Shown here piece after piece: positions 21,932 to 32,091 of a stretch of 64,000 nt of DNA (the first letter of the stretch is position 1; every line of letters starts with the position of its first letter). The stretch is taken from contig CAOLHI010001042.1 of assembly GCA_948474755.1 (NCBI GenBank), positions 310,001-374,000 of the forward strand, written 5' to 3'. The translations under genes were made by a program, and so were the position numbers. The DNA is from Ctenosaura bakeri (Eukaryota > Chordata > Lepidosauria > Squamata > Iguanidae). The notes beneath the pieces are model-generated. The model was given only the letters and a program-made list of their open reading frames with translations, had not been told where the DNA came from and searched no databases.

Positions 21932-22009
21932 GGAGGAAGGAAGGAAGGAAGGAAGGAAGGAAGGAAGGAAGGAAGGAAGGAAGGAAGGAAGGAAGGAAGG
22001 AAGGAAGGA
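21932..22009. repeat. (GGAA)n microsatellite
   Basis: About 19 uninterrupted GGAA/AAGG units. Confidence 0.97.
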
Positions 22010-22107
22010 CCCTAAAGGCCATCCTATGATGGGGTTGCCATTAAGTTGGAGTTAACTTGACGGAAGGTAACGATGATTCTTGCAATTCTATATACTGGGA
22101 CATTATG

Positions 22108-22223
22108 CATATATATATATATATACATACACACATACAGACACATATATACATACTCTCTCTGTGTGTATGCTATATATACGTACATGAACACATACAC
22201 GCACGCACACACACACACACACA
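22108..22223. repeat. TA/CA mixed microsatellite
   Basis: An alternating purine-pyrimidine block: ATATATATATATATATAC, CACACATACAGACAC, ATATACGTACATG and a (CA) run. Short repetitive open frames here are spurious. Confidence 0.92.
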
Positions 22224-22608
22224 AATGCACAGGGTGTCATAGAAGATGTATACACCCTTCAACAGCTAATAGTAGCTATGATGATTATTTGAAAGCTAAG
22301 TAAACATGTTCACATTGCAGAATAGATGTTATAATAATGGTTTAATCAGAATTACAGATTACATCTTAAACTGCAATTTTATATCAGGTGTTCAAATTTT
22401 TGTCCCTGAGCAGACAGGCACTGCTCACTTTGCCGAAGTAGAGAGCCACAAACCTCACACAAATATTCTTTTGTAATTCTGTGACACTTCTTTATTATTG
22501 AAATATTTAAACCTATTAAAGATATACAATTCTTGGAAAGAAATGCAAAAGAAAATATTTAAGAAGTATAAGCTGTTAAGGGTATATACATTTTGGGGGG
22601 CACTCTGT

Positions 22609-22660
22609 ATGTGTGTGCGTGTGTGTGTGTGTGTAACAGCACAGACAGACAGACAGACAC
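22609..22660. repeat. (GT)n and (CAGA)n microsatellite
   Basis: GTGTGTGCGTGTGTGTGTGTG followed closely by four CAGA units. Confidence 0.9.
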
Positions 22661-22669
22661 ACATGTTGT

Positions 22670-22853
22670 TCTGTGCCTTCAAGTTGTTTCTGACTTATGG
22701 TGACCCTAAAGTGACTCTATCATGGGGTTTTCTGAGGCTGAGAGTGTGTGACACACCCAAGGTCACCCACTGGGTTTCTATAGCGAACTGAGGAATTAAA
22801 TCCTGGTCTCCAGGATTGTAGTCCAATGCTCAAACCGTCCTACCATGCTGGCA
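22670..22853 (-). mobile_element. CORE-SINE-like element, nearly complete
   Basis: The plus strand runs from the tail (TGTGCCTTCAAGTTGTTTCT) through the core (CACACCCAAGGTCACCCACT) to the head complement (GTAGTCCAATGCTCAAACCG, ACCATGCTGGCA). The complement of the head carries a tRNA-like B box (GTTCGAATCC-like, here mutated). The middle GAGGAAGGCAAAGGCAAAC segment present in the 26473 copy is deleted. Confidence 0.8.
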
Positions 22854-22868
22854 ACATACACATATATA

Positions 22869-22927
22869 CATGCTGTTGTTATTGTGTGCCTTCAAGTCAT
22901 TTCCAACTTATGGAGACCCTAAGGCAT
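22869..22927 (-). mobile_element. CORE-SINE-like 3' tail only
   Basis: TTGTTATTGTGTGCCTTCAAGTC and CTTATGGAGACCCTAAGGC are the tail of the same SINE. The head was never copied or is deleted. Confidence 0.75.
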
Positions 22928-23717
22928 ATACATATATAAATTTGATCCTGAGATTGGGAGCAGGAGGATGACTCATGTTGTAGAAGTGTGGTTTAAATGA
23001 AATGTGCTGCTTAATCTGATTGTAAGTGTTAATTATGCCCTGTACATATCTGAAGGCTGTTCCCACGCCCTTCCTCTTCCTCTAAGACTGACCGGATGCT
23101 TCAGTCCAATATGGAACGCAGTACGTCGGCTGCCATTAATGAAGCTTCACACACCTTTTCCAACTAGGCTGAGTCGTGGCGGTGGGTAGTGTTGTTGCCG
23201 CCGGAGGCAATGTCAGTTTATTCAGATGCACTAATGGCAAGCTGTCAAATAAAACCTTCCCCTCTGGATAAACACAGCTCAACCTGGTATTTACTTGAGC
23301 CGCCAAATGAACACAAAGAAGCACAACTGAATTAAGTGAAGGATAAACAGCTTTGCTTCTCAGCTGTGCCATTTGTGAGCTTGTTCCCTGGACAGCTAGT
23401 ATTTCTCAGGCTCTTCGCTTTTAAATATCATCCCTTTGCAAAGGTCTCCTGATGTGAAGACGACATTGCATGGAGCAGATGGAATAGTCCACCAGGGCTT
23501 GGTACAAGAGACAACAGCCGAGGCTGAGACTGGACCCTTGAGGTAATGTAAAGTTGAGGGCAGAACTATGTTTCTTTTAAATTATCCATTTATTAAAATA
23601 GTTCTGTCCCAAAATATTTCTGTCAATGGGATGACACTGCACAATCATTGCATAAGTCAGTGAATATAACATTACAGTCTGTCTCTTTGGTATAGATTTT
23701 TCATCTGCCGCAGGTGC
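22928..23717. other. Single-copy-looking island, no gene seen
   Basis: No repeat recognised. Balanced base composition, with several CpGs retained around 23095-23210 (GTACGTCGGC, CGTGGCGGTGG, GCCGCCGG). Possible conserved non-coding DNA; no exon is supportable. Confidence 0.4.
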
Positions 23718-24552
23718 TGTTACTCCGAAACGTAAGTGCTACAAGGGCCACCTCATGATGTCAGTACCTCCTTGCAAAAGTGGGGAATGAATTAGCTCAA
23801 AATCAGGAAGATAATGAGAGGGAGGCAATTTAGCAAGACCTTTCTACCAAAGTTTACGGACTCAGGCAGGAAAAGAACAATCCAGAGATTCAAAAGTAAG
23901 CTAAAAATGTGTTTCATTGAGGGGAATTTACTCATGCGTGCACGTAAGATACACACAGTCAAACATTCACACAAGAGCTGACTGAAGGATAAAGGCAGAA
24001 AAAAAATATGGATAGAGAGGCTGAGGGTTTAGGGTTATAACTACCAGTCCAGAAGAGTAGTGAAGAAATTGAAATGTGGCTTATACTTGTGTCTAAGGGC
24101 AGACCACATCAGGATTCAGAGCGACATAGTGGGGTCCAGCATTTCATCTGACTGCATCTGACTTCTCAAAACCAGGGGTTTATATACTCTATTCCCCTCC
24201 CTGAAGGTGGGTGAGTTAATTGCTCTCTGGCAGGTCTGGCATAGACTGATTGTTTCAATGTCTTGGATGGGTGAGATTCTGGGTAGGAAATGCACACAGC
24301 AGGGGTCCTTGCCTCTGCATCTGGGCAGTTTATTGTTTTCTGAGGTTGGCAGTTGATAGGATTAGCTCATAGCCATTAAGTCAGGCTTTACAACCTAGCC
24401 ATCCTGGGGTCATCTTTTGGCTTGTTTTTCAGCAAGAGTTCCTTCTTCCACATGACTTCCAATCATAATGTATATAATTTATATTGTATGCCAATTAATA
24501 TATTTTGCCAATTAGACCATATCAAAATGTGGGGGTGTACGGCCTGGTAACA
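23718..24552 (-). mobile_element. Solo LTR E of an endogenous retrovirus
   Basis: 835 bp, plus-strand ends TGTTACTCCGAAACG and GGCCTGGTAACA, perfect GTGC duplications at 23714-23717 and 24553-24556. Its U3-side end (minus-strand GGCCGTACACCCCCACATTT, GATATGGTCTAATTGGC) is homologous to the start of LTR J on the plus strand. The polyadenylation word is mutated (TTTCATT). Confidence 0.88.
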
Positions 24553-24739
24553 GTGCTTTAGACTGAGATCATGGTTTCTGGAAGTAGAAGTACAATGGCC
24601 ATGTAGAGTTTTGGGTCATCTTAACAAGTCAGAACTGCAACCAAACCATAACAGACTTTAATAACATCACCTCTGTCTTGTACAGAAAAGTACTCAGGAT
24701 ACTTTTGGAATCTCAAGGAAGGTGATGATGGTGACGTTG

Positions 24740-24840
24740 GTGATACATTTGATTCATATTCTCCTTTTCAACCCAAAGCCAGGACTCAAGGTGGCTCGCT
24801 AATTAAAATGAATACAATACAGCATGCCCAAGGTTAATAT
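24740..24840 (-). mobile_element. L2-like LINE 3' end
   Basis: The complement reads a CCACCTTGAGTCCTGGC-type block followed by GGAGAATATGAAT, the recurrent 3' terminus of L2-like elements in reptiles. Short and decayed. Confidence 0.45.
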
Positions 24841-25223
24841 TAAAAGTGTAATTGAGATGACAAAAATATTAAAAACTATTTAAGGCATCAAATTAAAGTA
24901 TTGGTTGGACAAACCTGTCCATTTTACCATCTCCTGCATGAAAGTTTTTTTAATCTTAATGTTCCTTCCACGGTCTCCTTCTCGTGTGCATGAATAATGA
25001 CAGTAGTTTCCCCCCAGCTGTGAGAGAAAATGAATATTCTCCACAGTATTATACCTGTATTCAAATGTCCTGAAGTGCTGCACAGAAATTATTCTTCAGA
25101 AAAAAAAAAATGCACAGGATTTTTCCCCCCAGAAAATTGGTTTCTTGCAAAGGAAATAGTCATACCTTTGCAAGAAAACCATTTCTTCACAGAAAACAGG
25201 GATCTGGGGACAAAATCTATGTG
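24841..25223. other. Unassigned sequence, no gene seen
   Basis: AT-rich anonymous DNA. Around 25075-25200 there is a local inverted-looking region rich in AGAAATTATTCTTC-like words, but no feature can be assigned. Confidence 0.4.
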
Positions 25224-25445
25224 GTTGCCATCACACTACACTGTTATAGCACTATCATTCTACTTTAACTGCCCTGGCTCCACTCTGAGAAATTCTGGGG
25301 TTTGTAGTTTGGTGAGGCACTGGAGCTTTCTGGCTGAGAATTCTAAATGCCTCTCCCTAAACTACAAATCCCATGATTCCATGTGATATTGCCATGACAA
25401 TTAAAGTGGAATAATAGTGCTATAATTGAGTAGTGTGATAAGGCC
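25224..25445. mobile_element. Fold-back MITE, divergent subtype
   Basis: CACACTACACTGTTATAGCA to TATAATTGAGTAGTGTGAT, with TTTAACTGCCCTGGCTCCAC replacing the usual CAACATCCTATGG. The paired arm is CATGACAATTAAAGTGG. It resembles the fold-back at 44228-44495, so it bridges two subtypes. The end motifs are eroded. Confidence 0.7.
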
Positions 25446-25496
25446 CTCAGTTTCTTTCCACAGAAGAAATCCTTCACAACCAGAAAGGCCATTTCC

Positions 25497-25688
25497 GCAC
25501 TACAGTGTTAAACTGCTGCTATTCCACTTTCAACGCCTTGTGGAATTCTGGGGTTTGTAGTTTACTGAGGTCAAAGAGCTCTTTGGCTGAGAATTCGAAG
25601 TGCCCTTCCCTAAACTGCAAACCCCAGAATTCCATAGGAGATTGATAGTGGAATAGCAGCACTTTAACGCTATAGTGCGGAAATGGTC
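25497..25688. mobile_element. Short fold-back MITE with AAA target duplication
   Basis: GGCCATTTCCGCACTACAGT to TATAGTGCGGAAATGGTC, 192 bp, flanked by AAA on both sides. The loop carries AAAGAGCTCTTTGGCTGAG. Confidence 0.88.
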
Positions 25689-25898
25689 AAAGTTACAATA
25701 TCAGAAAAATTGAGCAAAAATTCTTGCTGGTCTATTATTGTTCCCGATGACAGTTGAGAAAGTTGTTTTTTAACATGAGGATGAATAATGATGAATATTG
25801 TCCAGTGTTCTGTATTAGCCGCTTAAATAACTGAGTATACTTAACTGATTACTGATAACTTCTCCTGGCCCAGTTCCCTCACACCGGATGGAAACATC

Positions 25899-26100
25899 GG
25901 ACATTCCCACAATACAGTGTTATGGTGTTGTTATTCCACTTTCAACATCCTGTGGAATTCTGGGGTTTGTAGTTTACCAAGGCCAAAGAGCTCTCTGGCT
26001 GAGAAATCTAAAGACCCCTCTCTAAACTGCAAATCCCAGGATTCCATGGGAAGTTGAAAGTGGAATAATAGCACTATAACAGTGTAGTGCAGAAATGACC
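25899..26100. mobile_element. Short fold-back MITE
   Basis: GGACATTCCCACAATACAGT to AGTGTAGTGCAGAAATGACC, about 202 bp. The ends are mutated and the flanks (ATC, TAG) do not match. Confidence 0.82.
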
Positions 26101-26185
26101 TAGGTTAAATCCACTTGTTAGTTGCAAGTACAATTGACTCGTTGCATTGATGAGATTGTTCGTCCATCAACAGTCAGTTAACACT

Positions 26186-26340
26186 GGCCATTTCCGCGCT
26201 AGACTGTTATAGTGCTATTATTCAACTTTCAACATCCTATGGAATCCTCAAAGGCCCCTCCCTAAACTGCAAACCCCAGGATTCCATAGGATGTTGAAAG
26301 CGGAATAATAGCACTATAACAGTCTAGTGCAGAAATGGCC
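26186..26340. mobile_element. Short fold-back MITE with loop deletion
   Basis: GGCCATTTCCGCGCTAGACT to AGTCTAGTGCAGAAATGGCC, 155 bp. The left arm jumps from CATCCTATGGAATCCTC straight to AAAGGCCCCTCCC, so part of the left arm is lost. Flanks ACT and ATC. Confidence 0.85.
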
Positions 26341-26472
26341 ATCATTCATGCTCTGATCACCAGGAGAATGAACCCCCTTGTCCCCGTGCAGCTGATGCCC
26401 AGTAAACTAGGTTGCTGTGGGGAGTTACGGTCATGGCAATAAGAGTCATAACTGTGGCTAAGCAGCAGTCAT

Positions 26473-26697
26473 GAGAGCCAGCATGGTTAATGGCTTGAGC
26501 ATTGCATTATAGCTCTGAAGACCAGGGTTTGAATCTTTGCTCATGGAAACTCACTGGTTAACCATGAGCAGGTCAGATTCTCAGAGGAAGGCAAAGGCAA
26601 ACCCCCTCTGAACAACTCTTGCCAAGTAAACCCCGTGATGGATTCGCCTTCGGGTCACCATAAGTTGGAAATGAGTTGAAGGCACACGTCAACAACC
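26473..26697 (+). mobile_element. tRNA-headed CORE-SINE-like element, full length
   Basis: Head GAGAGCCAGCATGGTTAATG, B-box-like GGGTTTGAATC, core-type segment with CATGAGCAGGTCAGATTCTC, then GAGGAAGGCAAAGGCAAACC and tail TCACCATAAGTTGGAAATGA with GTCAACAAC at the end. This is the most complete copy of the family here. Confidence 0.85.
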
Positions 26698-26784
26698 TGT
26701 CGTGAATATAGAACAATTACAGATGGGTAAATCTAGTTAGCTGTTTCATATTAATTAATTAGATGATATAAAATACTGGCCATT

Positions 26785-27008
26785 GCCTACATACCTGAAA
26801 GGCACCAGAGCCCATATGTTCTTGGAAGCTAAGCAGGGTCAGCCGTGGTTAGTACTTGGATGGGAGACTGAAACAAATACCAGGTGCTGTAGGCGCTATT
26901 TCAGAGGAAACAACTGGCAAAAGCACCCCTGAGGAATCCTTGCCTAAGAAAACCCTAGGAAATGCACAGAGTCACCATAAGTTGACTGGTGACTTGAAGT
27001 CTGACATA
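26785..27008 (+). mobile_element. 5S rRNA-derived SINE, copy 2
   Basis: GCCTACATACCTGAAAGGCA, then TTGGAAGCTAAGCAGGGTCA and TTAGTACTTGGATGGGAGAC, corresponding to 5S rRNA with its internal promoter, up to CCAGGTGCTGTAGGC. The body TTTCAGAGGAAACAACTGGC and tail TCACCATAAGTTGACTGG follow. The 3' body matches the CORE-SINE family. Confidence 0.85.
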
Positions 27009-27037
27009 CATATATATACACACACACCAAACAACTA

Positions 27038-27240
27038 AATATCCTCAAGTCACCAGATCCCGTCTGATTTTGAAAGCTAAGTAGGCTCAGCCCTGGTTAA
27101 TCCTTGGATGGGAGACCACTAATTGGAGACCACTAATGAATGCCAGGTGCTGTAGGCTATATTTCAGAGGAAACCCTAAGAAAACCCTATGAAATCCATG
27201 GGGTCGCCATAAGTTGACAATCAACCTGAAGACACATGCA
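27038..27240 (+). mobile_element. 5S rRNA-derived SINE, copy 3
   Basis: CACCAGATCCCGTCTGATTT, AAGCTAAGTAGGCTCAG, TTGGATGGGAGACC, then GTGCTGTAGGC, body and GGTCGCCATAAGTTGAC tail. GGAGACCACTAAT is present twice in tandem, a local duplication. It begins in the tail of the preceding copy. Confidence 0.85.
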
Positions 27241-27244
27241 ATCA

Positions 27245-27281
27245 TGCGCACGCGTGCGCGCGCGCACACACACACACAAAC
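27245..27281. repeat. CG/CA alternating microsatellite
   Basis: GCGCACGCGTGCGCGCGCGC followed by a CA run. A strong Z-DNA-type sequence and locally CpG-rich. Confidence 0.9.
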
Positions 27282-28397
27282 ACTGTTTCTATACTCACTT
27301 CCTTCCACCCCCTGCAGGAAGAAATTTGCAAACTCTGGCAAGTTCTGATCCAAAAAGTACTGAATGGAATTCCAGTTTATTTGCACTAAATTAATTTGGA
27401 CCAGCTCTTCCCAGAATAAAAGAGAAGGCTGCAGCCTTTTAAATAGGTTTCAGGGCCCTGCTGACTTATTTGACATCTAAAAAGAAACATCCATTTTTTT
27501 TTCAAAAGCAGAAATCAATGTCTGGAGACTTCTGGTTTTCCCTTTTTTTTTCACATTTTGGGAGATTTCTAGATGTCTGTGCAGACTCTGGATGGTCCTA
27601 GAATAGGAAAGTAGCCTCCAGATCCAACACAGTTGCCCAATCCTGCTATAAAAGATACTTTTAGCACTACAGTTCCCAGAATCCCCGTCCAGCATGGCCA
27701 GTGGGGATTCTGGGAGTTGTAGTCCCAAAGCCCCTTTTCCCAAGCTCTGATATAGGCAGTACTGAGTTAGATGGATGAATGAGCTTCCTCAGAATTAGGC
27801 ATCAGTTTCTATGGAGACAAAGGCAGGAGAACCACTGCAAATGGAAGGCACAAGTTCATCATATAGCTCTCAGGAATCTCCACCAGTTTACCCAGGATTG
27901 TGGCCATGTTTCTAGAATTCTGCTTGAATTTCTCGAGAGCATCTCCACGGTCCCTTGGCCCAGGATGACCCAACCAGGCTTGCCAAATACCATCCTCTGT
28001 TCCTGCAGCTGGCACGGTTGTTGGGAATCAGTGTAACGAATGATATTGAGGGATGGAGCTGAGCAGCAGCCTTGGGTTTGGAGCAAGTGTGAGGGGCACG
28101 CACTGTCTCGGTGCAATTATTACCCCTTTTGGCCTGTCAGGGAGGGGAATGAAGAACGTCCAGTTTCACAGCTGTCAAAGCTCTGATTAATTGGAAACAT
28201 TCCCCTGAAATCTCCTCTGTTTGTCTTATGCCGCTGTGCAAATTAAAAGTACACCGCTATCCATCTTCCACGAGACCTTGCATGCACCAGCCCAGCAGCT
28301 GACTTGCTCCCTTTTAAATTCGTACTTCCCCTTCCCATTCAGACCCATAGAGATGGATGTAGAACTGCAACATATGCCTAACAGGTGAGGGAAAATA
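27282..28397. other. Single-copy-looking region with a small fold-back
   Basis: At about 27665-27722 an inverted pair CTACAGTTCCCAGAATCCCC and GGGGATTCTGGGAGTTGTAG forms a 60-bp hairpin, a known recurrent reptile repeat pattern. The part 28090-28390 looks unique, with CAATTATTACC, TGATTAATTGG and TGCAAATTAAAAG words. No exon is supportable. Confidence 0.45.
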
Positions 28398-29508
28398 CAG
28401 TCAGTCCTCCACATTTGCAGGTTTCACTTTTCATAGAATCATAGAAATGTAGAGTTCGAAGAGAGCACAGGGGCCATCCAGTCCAACCCCCTGCCATGCA
28501 GGAACACCCTCAAAGCATTCCCGACAGATGGCCATCCAGCCTCTGCTTAAAAACCTCCAAGGAAGGAGACTCCACTACACTCTATTGAGGCAGCAGATTC
28601 CACTGCCAGACAGCCCTGACTGTCAGGAAGTTCTTCCTGAGGTTCAGGTGGAATCTCCTTTCCTGCAGCTTGAATCCATTGCTCCTTGTCCTGGTCTCTG
28701 GAGCAGCAGAAAACAAGCCCTCTCCTTCCTCTACATGGCACCCCTTCAAATATTTAAACATGGCTATCATGTCCCCTCTTAACCTTCTCTTCTGCAGACT
28801 AAACATACCCAGCTCTCTAAGTCTATCCTCATAGGGCGTGGCTTCCAGGCCCCTCACCATTTTGGTCGCCCTCCTCTGGACTTGCTCCAGTTTGTCAATA
28901 TCCTTCTTGAATTGGGGTGCCCAGAACTGGACACAGTATTCAAGATGGGGTCTAACCAAAGCAGAGTAGAGTGGTACCAGTACCTCCCTCAATCTAGACA
29001 CCATACTCCTATTGATGCAGCCAAGGATTGCATTGGCTTTCTTGGCTGCCGCATCACACTGCTGACTCATGTTCAGCTTGTGGTCTATGAAGACTCCTAG
29101 ATCCCTTTCACACATACTGCTATCCAGCCACGTGTCCCCCATTCTATATTTGTTTCACTTTTCCGGACCTGATTATTTACAGATTATTTCTGGTCGCCTC
29201 TTCTGCCTCTCTATGCCATTTTTAATTAGGACTGTAAGCTTTGTGAGACTGAGAAACCACAAACAAAGTTTGTAAGTCCCTCTTAAAAATGGTGTGGGGC
29301 AGCAGTGGAGGTGACAGTGAGCCCCACTAGCCACCCACTTGGGAAGGAACCCTGATGTCTCAGAGGAATCCATGGTGGGTTGAATATGGTGATCATACTT
29401 TTTTTCTGTGTTAAATATGGTTTGGGAGGGCCTAGAGTTATTCACGTTTTTTTTTCATTTTCATGGGGTCCTGTGCCCCTAACCCTAGAAAATGGGGAGG
29501 GATGACTG
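28398..29508. mobile_element. pogo/Tigger-like MITE, split by a CR1
   Basis: Ends CAGTCAGTCCTCCACATTTG and AATGGGGAGGGATGACTG are inverted, and TA flanks both. The continuous host element reads GCAGGTTTCACTTTTC before the insertion and CGGACCTGATTATTTACAG after it. No transposase frame. Without the CR1 it is about 380 bp. Confidence 0.8.
28433..29152 (-). mobile_element. Young CR1 copy with 11-bp target duplication
   Basis: Bounded by TTTCACTTTTC on both sides (28422-28432 and 29153-29163). The plus strand starts with the antisense octamer tail (ATAGAATCATAG). The minus strand reads [40 protein letters not shown] and [20 protein letters not shown] in one frame, ending early at LLPQ. It is 5'-truncated at the YRMGDTW block. 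Only a few differences are visible from the 5853 and 49795 copies. Confidence 0.92.
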
Positions 29509-29547
29509 TAGTATCCTGCAAATTCTCCCAAGCTGAAGGCCCTGACA

Positions 29548-29568
29548 ACACACACACACACACACACC
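29548..29568. repeat. (CA)n microsatellite
   Basis: Short run of ten CA units. Confidence 0.9.
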
Positions 29569-29611
29569 TTCCTACAACTTGATGTTTGCTGGAATCCTGT
29601 CGGTGTCACAT

Positions 29612-30030
29612 AGTTGTGTAAGCTCCCCTCTGGAAGCAATTGGACATTTTCTCCAATGCCCAATGGCTGTACATGGTTCAAAGCTGCAGAAGTTAAGTTG
29701 CACATGCAGTGCCATTCTGCATGATTGCATGTCACACATTGCACACAGATGCACCATTGTGCAAAGTAGCACACATCATGCATTGCAGATGCCTGTGTGG
29801 GTTTGGTTGCACACTTCATAGCTCAGCAGCACAAGGGCTGCATTCAAATCAAAAATGCAAAAGTAGGGTTGGGCATGCAGCACTATTGTGCATAATTTCA
29901 CATTTCATATTGCACAGGGATGCACGTCATAGAGTTCACTCATTGCACATGCATACACATGTTTGGTTTCATACTCAGTTGCACAAAACTACAGTTGACT
30001 AACCAGGCAGCACTGCACACCTACCACATA
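29612..30030. repeat. TGCA-rich degenerate tract
   Basis: About 420 bp full of TTGCACA, GCACATGCA and TGTGCAA words on both strands, for example GCACATGCAGTGCCATTCTGC. The two overlapping histidine/cysteine-rich frames are compositional. Similar to 356-600. Confidence 0.45.
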
Positions 30031-30055
30031 GTTCCAGAAGTGTAAACTTGCATTC

Positions 30056-30259
30056 TTTTGTTGCTGTTGTGTGCCTTCAAGTTGTTTCTGACTTATGCAA
30101 CCCAACTTATGGAAACCTATCACAGTATTTTTCTGAGGCTGAGACAGTATGACATGCCCAAGGTCACCCAGTGGGTGTCCATGGCCAAGTGGGGAATCAA
30201 ACCTTGCTCTCCAGGGCCGTAGTCAAACACTCAACCACTGCATTACACTATCTCCTTGG
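30056..30259 (-). mobile_element. CORE-SINE-like element
   Basis: Plus strand from TTGTTGCTGTTGTGTGCC through CATGCCCAAGGTCACCCAGT to CTCTCCAGGGCCGTAGTC and ACTCAACCACTGCATTACAC, the complement of the tRNA-like head. Confidence 0.82.
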
Positions 30260-30765
30260 TACGTGGTCTCAGCTGTTGCTTCACACTCACCATATTCTTA
30301 AAGTACAGGAGGTTTCAGGGAATGCATTCTTTTTTTATATATAGTTAATTTCCTTGTAAACAGAAAGCAGTAAAGGCACATGGAGTTAGGGTTAATATCT
30401 TTTTATTTACAGAATATGCTTGGGGCCAAATTAGACATGAACTGTTGTTTACGTGCTGTGTGTTTGTAGTTAATTATCTGCTCGTATACGTCTGCTTGCT
30501 TTGTTGGGGAGGGGAGAAGATGTTCTGTTGCAAACTCTTTTCATTTTTTTTATGATCATGTACTTTTCATTGCACTTCATCATTTTATGCAGTGAGATAC
30601 TCACGGAACAACGCTTCCCGAGGCAGCCAAAATAAGAGGAAGTAAACATGAAGCGAAAGAAATTGAAGTGCAGAGCGTTTGGAAGTGCAGGTCCTCAGCG
30701 TGATAATCATTTAGCAACATCCCCATCCCCCTCTCCTTCCTTCCCTCCATATATCCCTTTATTAT
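30260..30765. other. Single-copy-looking AT-rich island
   Basis: Contains TTAGTTAATTATCTGCTCG-like homeodomain-type words at about 30465-30490 and ATGATCATGTAC near 30550. No repeat recognised and no coding potential. Possible conserved non-coding sequence. Confidence 0.4.
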
Positions 30766-30830
30766 TCCCCACTCCCCCCCCCAAACTGGAGTTCAAGGCA
30801 GTTTACAAAATAAGGAGAATTACAATGGCT
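30766..30830 (-). mobile_element. L2-like LINE 3' end scrap
   Basis: CTGGAGTTCAAGGCAGTTTACAA is the antisense of the common L2-like 3' terminus. Short. Confidence 0.45.
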
Positions 30831-30841
30831 GTGATTCTATG

Positions 30842-31650
30842 CAGTAATCCCCTCCTTATCCATGGGGGATATATTCCAAGACCCCCAGTGGATTCCTGAA
30901 ACCGCAGATAGTACCAGATAGTACTATTCTATTTCCCCCCCTATATATACTTACCTATGATAAACATTAATTTATGAATTAAGCACATAGAGGCACAACA
31001 AGAACTCATAATAAAGTACAGTGGCCCCTCCACTTTTGCAAGGGTTTGGGGTGCAGACCCTGGCAAAAGTAGAAAGACTACACATAACTCCCCATCCCTG
31101 TGATTCCCCTCCCATTCACTTCTAGGGCTGCCCATCCCATTCTATTGCCTTTTATATGCTGGGGTCAAAGGCAAGGGAATGAGAGGGGGAGGCTTGTGTA
31201 AACCTTCCTCCCGCCATTCTCTTGCATTTTGCCTCAACAGGAGTTCTCAGCACCAGAGCTAGAAGCAAAGGAATGGGAACAGGGTGCTGCAGAGGGGAGA
31301 AAGAAAGTACCGGTATATGTGCATTCCTCCACCACCATCACCCCATTTCCTTGCTTTTTGTCAGGGTGCTTGCCTTTCTTCTCTGTGCCTGGTAAATTGC
31401 AAGGGAATGGGAGCAGGAAAAGGGGGTGGCACATGCGTGCCTTGCAAATAATCAAATTTGCAAAGGTCAAACCCACAAACATATTAGGAGGACTGTAGGC
31501 TGTAATAAAAGTTATGTGAATGTGCACACTTTCTATCACTCTTTCTCTGTTTCTCACAATGTCTTCTGTACAGTAATATTTTTGGACCATGGTTGATCAC
31601 AGGTAACTGAAACCTTCAAAAGCAAAACCATGGATGAGGGGGAACTATTG
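30842..31650. mobile_element. Tigger-like element, split by a second pogo-like MITE
   Basis: Left end CAGTAATCCCCTCCTTATCC with GGGGGATATATTCCAAGACC and GAAACCGCAGATAGTACC. Right end GTAACTGAAACC...CCATGGATGAGGGGGAAC (broken run, 31604-31645). These are the landmarks of Tigger/MER-type non-autonomous elements. Interrupted at 31019-31495. Confidence 0.78.
31019..31495. mobile_element. pogo-like MITE nested in Tigger-like element
   Basis: CAGTGGCCCCTCCACTTTTG at the left, ATATTAGGAGGACTG at the right, TA on both sides (31017-31018 and 31496-31497). About 477 bp with no transposase. Confidence 0.75.
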
Positions 31651-31911
31651 TGTTGTGGTTCATGTTGTGTAATTTTACACATACTTAGAGACATAGCAGA
31701 GGCATGACCCTCCTAGTGAATTTCAAAAATGTGTTTCTGGGCACTGGCGAGCATGTCCTGATGGACACTGGGCTCTACTAGTATGCATGGCCAGTCCCTA
31801 GTCGGTATCCCTGTCCACATGGGGTGGACCCTGGATGGCCACTCTCCTGCCATGCCTCAGCCTTCTTCCCATGGAAACACACATAGATTTTGATATTTGT
31901 GTTTTCTTTTA

Positions 31912-32091
31912 GGCCATTTCCGCACTAGACTCTTATAGCGTTATGATTCCACTTGAAACATCCTGTGGAATCCTGGGGTTTGCAGTTTCAGGAGGGGCCA
32001 GCTGGCCTCTCCCGAAACTGCAAACCCCAGGATTCCATAGGATGTTTCAAGTGGAATCATAGCGCTATTAAAGTCTAGTGCGGAAATGGCT
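31912..32091. mobile_element. Short fold-back MITE
   Basis: GGCCATTTCCGCACTAGACT to AGTCTAGTGCGGAAATGGCT, 180 bp. The centre pairs CAGTTTCAGGAGGGGCC with its complement. Flanks TTA and TCA. It sits inside decayed pogo-like sequence (GATATTTGTG before, AAGTAAAAGGGCCGACTGTA after). Confidence 0.88.

Noticed and set aside
22024..22303. Tyrosine/cysteine-rich and threonine/histidine-rich short frames
   Set aside because: They lie in the TA/CA microsatellite and are repeat translations.
26785..27240. 5S ribosomal RNA genes
   Set aside because: Only part of 5S is present, mutated, and joined to a SINE body and tail. These are 5S-derived SINEs.
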